Assembly (NCBI RefSeq): GCF_947172395.1
Contig: NC_069102.1
Location: 8,276,442-8,340,441, forward strand
Source: Bicyclus anynana
Taxonomy: Eukaryota; Arthropoda; Insecta; Lepidoptera; Nymphalidae
Reading direction: 5' to 3'
Length of the DNA: 64,000 nt
This document shows positions 11,950-27,131 of this stretch, piece by piece. Position 1 is the stretch's first letter. The number at the start of each line of letters is the position of its first letter. The notes beneath the pieces were generated by a model. It made no database searches. It saw only the letters and a program-made list of their open reading frames with translations, and was not told the origin of the DNA. A program made the translations under genes and the position numbers.

Positions 11950-12180
11950 GTACCAGCGGACCGGGTCAAGCTTCGCTTTGACTTATATGTGCGCTTCTTC
12001 CCTATCCTTGCCCTACACTACCCTACCCCTACCTTACCCCTACCCTACCCTACCCTGCACTACACCCTACCCGTGAAGTATTACAGAAATGTGACAAATA
12101 AAAAACCCCTCGACCGATTTTGTGATGTAGTCGGGACAAAGCTTAAAAAACATTTGGTTAGGATAGATTAATTGAAATAT
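11950..12180. repeat. Helitron-like end with CCCTA-rich tract
   Basis: A degraded 'agcggaccgggtcaagcttcg' resembles repeat I ends and is followed by 'ccctaccctaccct' pentamers (12005-12072). Similar 'cccctaccctacccctac' follows the repeat I end at 36454, so the pentamers belong to the repeat and are not telomeric. Confidence 0.35.
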
Positions 12181-12184
12181 AAAA

Positions 12185-13105
12185 TTACAACAAAAATTGG
12201 CCATGATTTTTATTTACATAGTTACCCATGAAGTATACCCATGAAGTTGTAAGTTCACTTGAAAAATAGATACGCTCTCGAGGGAGTCAAAACTCATGGT
12301 ACTTCCTGTTGACCAGGAACTATAAAAGTAAGTAGGTTCTTAACAGTAGGTGTTATAGACCACAATTACAATATAAAATCTCAAACTTTTCCTTTGTAAT
12401 TAAATGTTAAAAAATAAGGGGTCTAAAATTCGGGATTTTTTTATTAAACACCGACTTTGCTAATCTATCGTCCATCTACGAGTAAGAATGAGTACAAGTG
12501 GATTTCAGTAGCTTCGAAAATTAACGTGAAAGGACTTATTTTGCTTCAAAATAAAGAGATTACTTCTTTCATCTCGAGAAAGGTAAGTATTTGTATAGAT
12601 ATCTATAGCAAAAATTAGCAACATTAAAACTAGACTAAAGTTATAAATTTTCAAGATCATTCCAAAAGATATTCGAGCTACAATCAAGAATGTTCGAAAT
12701 GGTATTACTATACTATTAAATTAGCTAGTTAGCTATTGTAAATCAGGTTTCAAATAAATCATAAACAGAAATGAGCTTGCAAAATGCACACCAATCAACT
12801 ATTGAACTAAGATCTTGCTTCCTTGATCTTATCTTTACTAGGGATTAGACTAGGGAGTTAGATATAGTTGGTGCTTAGAGAATACCCAGTGGGTAATTGA
12901 TTACTGCGGTCCCTTTAAATCTTGAATTTATCTTGAAGGTATAGGTATTTTCTGGATAAACATTAATGAAACTCTGTATCTGTAAATAAAAGAAATAATG
13001 GCGTCAAGATGTTGCCATGGTTAGAAACTCGTTATCTAAAACCGTATATCGTTAACACTCGAAAATGACTGTGTATAGTTCAAGTTATAAGCCGCGACCT
13101 ATACC
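12185..13105. other. No recognisable feature
   Basis: AT-rich sequence. No gene or known repeat can be supported. Confidence 0.5.
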
Positions 13106-13110
13106 TACTT

Positions 13111-13383
13111 GAGCCCTGATAGCCCAGTTGATATGACATCTCCCTTCGATTTGAATCCGGTCCGGGGCATGCACCTCCAACTTTTCAGTTATGTGCATTA
13201 AAAAAAAAAAAAATATTACGTGTCTCAAACGGAAAAGGTAACGGTGACAAACATCGTGGGCAAACATGCACCTGCGTGTGTGATGTCTGCTAATCCGCAT
13301 TGGGCCAGCGTGGTGGACTAAGGCCTAAGCCCTCTCATTCTGACTGAAGACTCGTGCTCAACAGTGAGCCGAATATGGCCTCA
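13111..13383 (+). mobile_element. SINE2
   Basis: The head 'ctgatagcccagttgatatg' is intact, but part of the region before the B box is deleted. The body and 'gtgagccgaatatgg' end are present. Confidence 0.85.
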
Positions 13384-13389
13384 GAATAC

Positions 13390-14925
13390 AGAAAAACACA
13401 TTTAATGCGATGAACTGTACCCTTATTGTTTTGCTTCAAACATTATAAACTACCACAAAATAGGGAAATATTTAACAGCGTAATGAACTAGCAACATTAC
13501 GCGGGTGGGAAGTGCGACGAGTGCGGGATGTTGCTACAATTTTTGGACACACTTGGTTTCTGGTGTTTTTTTATATTATGAGAATATGGGTTGTCATTTA
13601 TGACATTACCTACCTACAATAAACACAATTTGGAACTCATTTTCACCCTAAATTATTTATGAACTACCTTTCAAAGAAGTTGGTTAAACATAACAATAGT
13701 TATCAAAACAAACAAATGGCTAATGTGAATCTTTACGCGACGGAATTCCGTAGAAAGTATCGCATCAATTTATCTCCGGTGCGCGTCTGTCATTAGACGA
13801 TGCTCTGATAGGCATCCAGGGCAGCGGGTTCGATTATGGTCATTTACCGAATATAGCGTGGTGCGCCACACAATTTACCTTTAGGTAACTATAATTTACC
13901 TTTACCTATAGCACTGTAAGTACAAATTCTTTTGTGATAGACCGATAAATGCAATAACTTTGTCGTGAAGTTATTTTATGCACTTCTAGCCGAGCTAAGC
14001 TTCGTTCGCAGTTTCTTTTTAAACTGGAGCGCTAATATTTAGTTTCAGTCACCAGTTTAGCACTAAGGTCTGTGCCCAACCGTGGGACTTAAAGGCTGTT
14101 AATAGGGCTGATCTATAAAGGATGTTAATGATAAGGAAATGGACATGTAACTCAATGAGTATTTATCTAGGTTTATCAATTGTTCTTCTTAGTACTTACT
14201 TAGTATCTAGTTAGATCACATAAATACTGTAAGATGATTAAAATAAAAATACCTCATCTGATAGTCTGGACTGTTTACATTTCCTCTCAGACCTATTTGG
14301 AATGTACACAAAACAACAAACGACTGATAAAAAACAGGTATACACCTACTATCTTTTACTCGGATTAAAAGAATGAATTTTCAAAGATATTTTCTTAATA
14401 CAAGCGCTTTATCCATGTTCTGTACAACAATGTTTTCTGTGACATAATACAATCTCATAAAATATGTAGGTATAAGTATGTCTAAGTATACGATTTTCAT
14501 GATAAGCTACAATCAAAAGTAATTCTTCCAGGATATAACCTAGATGCCATCACAAACCTGTATACGACAAACATTCCCACGTCCAAACGAAAGTAGATAG
14601 AGTAATGTATCATTGTAACAAATTAATAATTTGTCCTATTAATATGCTTATAGAGACATTTATATGCAAGCTAATGCATAAGTATGAATTGATTCGAAGT
14701 TATGATCCAGCCACACGGCAAAACACGATTGAATGCCGATAACTGTTACATTCGTGACTTATTAGTAGGAAATTAATTATTAACAAAAAGCTATCTAATG
14801 CACCGGTTATAATGATGCATTACAGGTTCCGTCTATAGAAATACATCTAGCATATCTATTTCTTGAAACTAACCCTAAAAAACCCATGCAGATATTTTTA
14901 AAACTTTGCCAATCACGCTCGTGTA
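13390..14925. other. No recognisable feature
   Basis: AT-rich sequence without a supported feature. Confidence 0.45.
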
Positions 14926-14927
14926 TG

Positions 14928-15248
14928 TCTCCGTGGCGCAGTGGTATGCGCGGTGGATTTACAAACCGGAGGTCCTGGGTTCGATCCCCGGCTGGACCGA
15001 TTGAGGTTTTCTTAATTGGTCCTGGTCTGGCTGGTGGGAGGCTTTGGCCGTGGTTAGTTACCACCCTACCGACAAAGACGTACCGCCAAGCGATTTAGCA
15101 TTCCGGTACGATGTCGTGTAGAAACTGAAAGGGGTGTGGATTTTCATCCTCCTTCTAACAAGTTAGTCCGTTTTCATCTTAGATTGCATCATCATTTACC
15201 ATCAGGTGAGATTGTAGTCAAGGGCTAACTTGTTAAGAATAAAAAAAA
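14928..15248 (+). mobile_element. SINE1, full length
   Basis: The A box tggcgcagtggt and B box gggttcgatcccc are intact, and the body runs to an A-rich tail. This is one of the best-preserved copies. Confidence 0.92.
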
Positions 15249-15261
15249 GGTCATCTGCTTG

Positions 15262-15544
15262 GTGGTTACGGTGGCTTAAACGTTACCGTGACGTCATCAG
15301 GCGACGATACGGAACACCGTGAGGTTTTAGTCAGACATAACCTTCTTGCCTCCCCATGGCAAAAAGTATCCGTTGGCACGAATCTCGTGAAGAGAAAAAG
15401 ATATAGTCGATTAATAGCGGTCGAACTACCGCCCTCTATTTCGTTGCTATGTTACGAAAGAGAGCGCGATAGTCTTTTTCTCTTCAAGAGATATGTTGTG
15501 GCGCGTATCTTAGGTCTACATGAGGAACATACACAAAAAAAAAC
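15262..15544 (+). mobile_element. Unclassified retroposed insertion with 10-bp target duplication
   Basis: The 283-bp segment is flanked by CATCTGCTTG at 15252-15261 and 15545-15554 and ends in a short A-run just before the second copy. That is the signature of poly-A retroposition. Inside, 'gaagagaaaaagatat' near 15390 and 'tctttttctcttcaag' near 15475 are inverted, giving partial fold-back. I do not recognise the sequence. Confidence 0.6.
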
Positions 15545-15679
15545 CATCTGCTTGATCTCTTAATTATTATTAGATACCTAGTTGTTCTATATCGGAAGTC
15601 TGCTTAGAAATTCTATATTTTGCAATGGTTTGTTTGTATTTCTATGCCACACGCATCTTCCTGTATCACTCTAATGGTC

Positions 15680-15830
15680 GCCATTGACGGTCAATTATTA
15701 TCACGTTTCTGAAAATCAAACGGCAGTACCCACGCGGCATGCTATACAAGTCATGTACGCAGTGACCAACACACGATCAATTATAGTCGTGGGTGCTACA
15801 GAAACGTGAGAATAATTGACCGTTTGTGGC
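15680..15830. mobile_element. MITE K, copy 2
   Basis: About 150 bp with ends gccattgacggtcaattatt and aataattgaccgtttgtggc. Internally it shares acccacg and 'cacgatcaattatagtcgtg' motifs with the copy at 10291. Confidence 0.7.
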
Positions 15831-15889
15831 TAGCATAAAGTTCGAAACAAAGTCGTTTGCGGTGTCAAATTCAAACTACATTTATTTTA

Positions 15890-16050
15890 TTGCGCTTGCC
15901 TACAATCATGCCTGGTGAAAGCAATGATGAGGTCTAGGTTGGAGCGCGCTTGCCTAGAAAATGCCTATTCACTCTTGCCTTGAAGGTGCACAAATCATAA
16001 GTATTAGCAAACACAGAAGCCGGAAAGGCATTCAAAGAAATAAACTCCAA
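15890..16050 (+). repeat. Dispersed repeat B, 5' part
   Basis: It carries 'gcgcttgcctacaatcatgc' and 'gcctattcactcttgcc', as in the copies at 9100 and 61565. Confidence 0.55.
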
Positions 16051-16461
16051 AAACACTCATTCAAAACATTCAAAGAAAAAACTTTCTTACAAAAGTAGAA
16101 CCTACGGTTTTTCCACTCTAAGGAACGGTACCCTAAAAAGAGCAATGATGTATCTCAAGCCTTATTTTACCTTTTTGAGGTTGCACCTGTATAAAAGGGC
16201 GGATTGAAATGAGAAGGCCCGTGTTAGAGTTCCGGATACTATTGTACCTACTTATATGGGCTCGTTAGTTGCGATGAGTTATCAATTACGAATATGTAGA
16301 ACCCTAATACCTACACTGATTGGTAACTTTGTCGGTACCTTCATGAACATTATCATAATACAAGCGAAACCCCGCAACCCCGCTTGAAAATCGATGTAAA
16401 CTTTCAACCCCTAATCTCACCCCCATCTATTATTACTTTATAAACATATAACAAATAAATC

Positions 16462-16776
16462 AAGCCATGATAGCCCAGTGGATATGACCTCTGCCTCAGA
16501 TTCCGAAGGGTGTGGTTTCGAATCCGGTCCGGCGGGGCATGCACCTCCAACTTTAACAAGTGTGCATTTTAAGAAATTAAATACCACGTATCTTGAACGG
16601 TGAAGGAAAACATCGTGAGAAAACCTGCATACCAGAGAATTTTCTTAATTCTCTGCGTGTGTGAAGTCTGCCAATCTGCATTGAGCCAACGTGGTCGACT
16701 ATCGACCTAACCCTTCTCATTCTGAGTGGAGACTCGAGTTCAGCAGTGAGCCGAATATGAGTTGATAACGATGAGT
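16462..16776 (+). mobile_element. SINE2, full length
   Basis: The head tgatagcccagtggatatg, a mutated B box, the body and a GAT-rich end are present. Confidence 0.88.
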
Positions 16777-17206
16777 GTAACAAATGGTCCATTAATCATT
16801 TTACAAAAATATACGTCAACTAACAATCATTTCTTCGAGCCTTGTCAATTGCAACTTCAGTATTATTTTAGTCACTATTTAAGTTAGTTAAGTTAATTTA
16901 ATTCGTCTAATTTTAAAAGTTACTTCTAAGCACTGGACGAATTGCAAACTGTATTGAAAAACGAAACCTCTCTACATGTCACCGGTAGATCACGAGTTTC
17001 GAGTTAGAAAGTTGGAAATTCGTGATGATACCGCATTCGCTGTTGCTTTACATATTTATTTGAATCGGACTGGTTTCTTGACAAAATACCTAATTAAAAA
17101 AGTTGTGCTTAAACCCAGACCCGGATCTGCGATTTTTTTAAGCCTAGGATAACAACTTGATAAAGGTTTCCCATCTCTTTAGTCTATAACTCTGTATTCT
17201 ATAGAT

Positions 17207-17401
17207 ACTAATATTATATAGAGGTAAAGTTTATGGCGTTTTAGGGGGTAATCTCTGGATTAACGTAACCGATTTTGAAAATTTTTTACCACTAGACAGC
17301 GCGTTGTTTGTGAGTGACATAAGCAACATTTTATCCCCGTATTCTCACGGGAACGGGAACTACGCGGGTTTAGATACTAACCGAAGGGCGTCGGCTAGTA
17401 T
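17207..17401 (+). repeat. Dispersed repeat H ending CTAGTA
   Basis: The 'atactaatattatatagagg' start, 'ctcacgggaacgggaactac' block and a terminal 'cgtcggctagt' are present. Confidence 0.55.
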
Positions 17402-17663
17402 CTAATAAAGAACAAAATCGGTAATTCTGGTAACTCCGGCGCGGACGGGGTTCGATTTTTTGTATAGACCGTGGTCTAATTGAAATCTTTTAGTAAGGTT
17501 AAAGTTTTATGGACAAACTTAAAAAATATTATAAGGATAGAACTCTTGTAGATTATATGTATTGTAGTCTAAGCGCTTTTTTAAAGAATATTTGCCATAT
17601 CTTTTAAATATGACAAATATTCCCTTACCCCTACAAGTAGTCGGAAAATACTGTATTAGACAA

Positions 17664-17740
17664 TTGTCCAGCGGGCGGGGATCGAACCGCCACCTCTTGG
17701 TGATGAGTCCGGCCTCTTTACCACTGAGTTATTGAGGCTT
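17664..17740 (-). mobile_element. SINE3 head (tRNA-like)
   Basis: On the minus strand it reads gcctcaataactcagtgg, then ggcggttcgatccccgc. The A and B boxes are tRNA-like, but the acceptor-stem ends do not pair. The same head recurs at 23224 and 28479, so this is a SINE head and not a tRNA gene. Confidence 0.6.
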
Positions 17741-17829
17741 AATTATGAGGGTTATTGAAAAGACAGCTGAAAGTTTGTCAGCTCAAATTACTCGACCATA
17801 CCTCTAATATATATAAGTTGGTACGTTAG

Positions 17830-18500
17830 ACAACTTTGGATTTCGATGTGATATCAAGAAGATCTGGCTATCACAGGCATTCAATGTGTGTTAAAGGGTA
17901 TGCTCCCGGAATGGTCCCATTGTCATCATGTCAGGTTGTGATGATGAAATCCTGGAGAAATCGAGGGGAACTTTCAAAAATCGTAAGGGAAACTATAGCG
18001 TTTAATATTGTTTCCAATATGCACTTTAAAGCAATTCAATGAAGGTCTGGAGTCGACCTGATGATGGAACAGAGACATGGAAACTCTTCAACGGTTTACA
18101 GCAGTTACATCGAGGTTGTGTTCAATTAATTTGTATTTACGAGGACTTTCCATATAAATGGGTTGTGACTGTCAATAGGGCTCTGATGATGAAGACGGAG
18201 GACAGGCAAAGGAACTCCTCAACGATGTACAGTAGCTACCTTTTGATTGGGCTTAATCAATTTATATTCGTGAGGACTTTGCACCAAGAAGGTTTGCAAC
18301 TGTCTGATGATGTTAAATGAAACTCCTCAAAGATTTACAATAGCATCATTGTGATTGGGCTTGATTTATTTTTATTGGTGAGAACTTTCCACCTAGATGG
18401 GTTGTGACTGTCATTAGGGGTCTAGTGATAAAGACGAAGGACAGTTAATGGAACTCTTCAACGGTTTAGAGTACTCTACCTTGTGCTTGGTCTTTGATAT
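17830..18500 (+). repeat. Composite repeat with ~130-bp tandem array, copy 2
   Basis: It is related to the array at 7728: 'actttcca.' phrases recur near 18142, 18272 and 18383, with 'gggttgtgactgtc' between. It is more diverged than copy 1. The 93-codon plus-strand frame inside it is a by-product. Confidence 0.7.
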
Positions 18501-18714
18501 GGAATTCAAGTTGCGTAACGCGTCATCTCTAGCAAAGCCTTTTCATGGTGTGGCTTAATTATTAATTTGTTGTAATCAGAAAAGGCTACTCCATCCAAGG
18601 TTTTAATACGACACGACGAGCAACTTACGTTAGGCAAAAAATTGTCTTCAAAAATCTAGTAGATATGATATGACCTACACTAAAATTAGAAAAATTAAAA
18701 AAAAAATAAAGAGA

Positions 18715-18815
18715 TTACAACCGACTTCAAAAACATAAAACGAACCAACTAAACTGACATGCGAAAAATAACATCCTATTACGTTTTACCTGCTGATCAC
18801 TTTGAAGGCGGTATT
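18715..18815 (+). repeat. Divergent single arm of the 8771 hairpin
   Basis: It contains 'caaccgacttcaaaaacat', 'gcgaaaaataacatcc' and 'gctgatcactttgaaggcgg', which correspond in order to one arm of the inverted repeat at 8771-9095. It follows the array just as in copy 1. Confidence 0.6.
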
Positions 18816-19375
18816 TTTATTAAGTAATATTTTTTTTAAACATAAACAACTTACCTGTTTTTAAACATTCGAAATGGTGTTCACAAAGCATCCCTTGATT
18901 TCCAATCGTTCATTAAACAATCACTAAACAAGCACTAGAAATTAAAAAAATGTTCGCCAAACATTTGATCAAATATTCGCGTATTCGCAAACGTGCACAA
19001 AGTTCGATAGACGCGCGACGTGTGATATACCAGATACGATTTGTCGACGCATGCGGTTCTATCATGTGTAACTTAAGTGACTACAGTGTAAACTATTTGC
19101 GTGTACATATCACTATTATGGTATTTTACGAAAGTTATTTTTTTTTTATTGGAATCTCGATCATTGTCGCCGCCATAACGGTGTCATTCCAGAGGTATGA
19201 TAGATTCGCTTCGGTGTAATCTTCGTTCAAACATTATAAATGTGAAAGTAAAGTAGGTAATTCTGTTACGTTTTTCACACGTAATCCGCTTAATCAATTT
19301 TGTTAAATTTTAGTACCTATAAATATAGATTAGAGTAGGAGGAAAAGAAGAATAATAAAAGTATAGTTATATCAT
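18816..19375. other. No gene supported
   Basis: An 89-codon plus-strand frame (18950-19219) exists here, but it resembles nothing I recognise and the base composition is ordinary for the region. Confidence 0.4.
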
Positions 19376-19377
19376 AA

Positions 19378-19720
19378 ACTAGCGGACACCCGCGACTTCG
19401 TCCGCGTGGAAATCAATGTAAACTTTCAACCCCTATTTCACCACTTTAGAGTTTTAATTTTAATAAATTTTGAATCCCATTAAATATCGTGTGTTTTTAT
19501 GATTTATGAACAAATTTTTGAAACTGTAACTCTCCATATCATTGACGTGGATTTCAAACAGTCAGTCCGCCGTCTTGGAGTGGCCGCCATATTGGATTTG
19601 TAATGACGTTTCTTAGCTAGTCATGTATTGTCATCAGAACTCAGAGCGTGTGCAAAATTTCATCCTAATCGAAGACCGGGAAGTGGGCTAAATTAAGATT
19701 CCAAGATTTTCTTACATACA
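19378..19720 (-). repeat. Repeat I (Helitron-like, CTAGT terminus)
   Basis: On the minus strand the copy ends with a 'cgcggacgaagtcgcgggtg' hairpin followed by CTAGT. The body includes 'aaactttcaacccctatttc'. Related ends are at 36454 and 52172. Confidence 0.6.
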
Positions 19721-19847
19721 TACCTAGTAAGTTACAAGTGAAGCTAATATATGCGTGTTAAAAAGCTCTACCTCCAGCCAACATTAGGAAGAAATCAATA
19801 GGAACGCCAAATAAAACACAATTTTAATTTTAAAAATATAAATGGAA

Positions 19848-19853
19848 TTTATT
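19848..19853 (-). terminator. RPB5 polyadenylation signal
   Basis: AATAAA on the minus strand, 16 nt after the RPB5 stop codon. That is very close to the stop, implying a 3' UTR of only a few tens of nucleotides if it is used. Confidence 0.6.
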
Positions 19854-19868
19854 TTAGTTATTCTAATG

Positions 19869-26171
<6,303 letters not shown>

Positions 26172-27131
26172 TTTATTATTATTTTATTAGCGGTTTCAAT
26201 ACAAAGTTTTTGTATAAAGAATTCAGTTAATATACCAAATAATTTTATTTTAATTTACAATAAGAGTAGTAAACAAAGCAAGACATAAACCATACCACAA
26301 ACCATACAAATAGAATACGAATAGGTAGAGGTGGAGGTCACAGACCACAAATGAAGGTGGAGGTGGTAGAGGCCACAGATCACTATAGAGATTAATATGG
26401 TTATCATAAAACATAAACTTCAAATACTTTTTTAAAAACCGAAACTGGCTCACATTTTATGGCTTTGAGCTTTCGTTAAGCCTATTATACCACAGAGTTA
26501 CGTGACAACTCAGACCAATTATCTTGGGACCTGCCCCGTTTGGCGTTACCCCCCCCATCTTTAGGATCACAATCTACCGTGTTTAAAAAATCTGTTCTTA
26601 AAGAACAATGTTTTATTGTTGTAATAAAATAAAGTTGTATAAAGAGCTCCCTGGAAAATGCTGGTTTGCATGGCATAAAACTGCAACAACTTCATTTTAC
26701 TTGATGAGGTTACGTTTAATTTTTAAGTATTTATTACTTTAATTAAATTGATTAGTTTTTACACACTATTTACAACCTTATTTACCTGAATTAGTTTCAC
26801 ATTTGTTGTGTGTTGTATAAGGACACATTATATGTAATGGTTTAAATAATGTGTGAGTTTACCTCGACCCCTCAAAAATGACAAAATACTTTGTTGGTTT
26901 TGGGAGCGATTCTGGTCCATATGTAAATTGATCTGAGACTACGATCTAAATTGCTGAGAAATTAAGAATTCTTACTTACTCTGTGGCGGTGTTGTGTGAT
27001 TTTGTTCTGTGGAAATCCAATTCTCTGATTGACTGTGACTTTTCTAAAAATTCAAGAAACTAGAAAGTTTTCCATAGAATACACTGTTTTATTAATTCTA
27101 AGAAGACAACAAAATAATTATTAAATAAAAA
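26172..27131. promoter_or_regulatory. Divergent intergenic region RPB5 / LEPROT
   Basis: 960 bp separate the two start codons, which point away from each other, so both promoters must lie here or in unseen 5' UTR exons. I see no TATA box at a convincing distance from either ATG, which is usual for housekeeping genes. A 'gggacctgccccgtttggcg' segment with a C8 run (26525-26570) is the only GC-rich stretch. The promoter call is from layout only. Confidence 0.45.

Noticed and set aside
12005..12072. CCCTA repeats resembling telomere DNA
   Set aside because: The unit is a pentamer mixed with variants, insect telomeres are TTAGG, and the same pentamers follow a Helitron-like end at 36454.
14928..15000. 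tRNA genes suggested by intact A and B boxes (also 4866, 16462, 54876, 55556, 61176 and others)
   Set aside because: Every instance continues into the same SINE body and tail, and the acceptor stems do not close. These are SINE heads.
17667..17738. Isolated minus-strand tRNA-like sequence
   Set aside because: The 5' and 3' ends do not pair, and the same head begins the SINE3 copies at 23224 and 28479.
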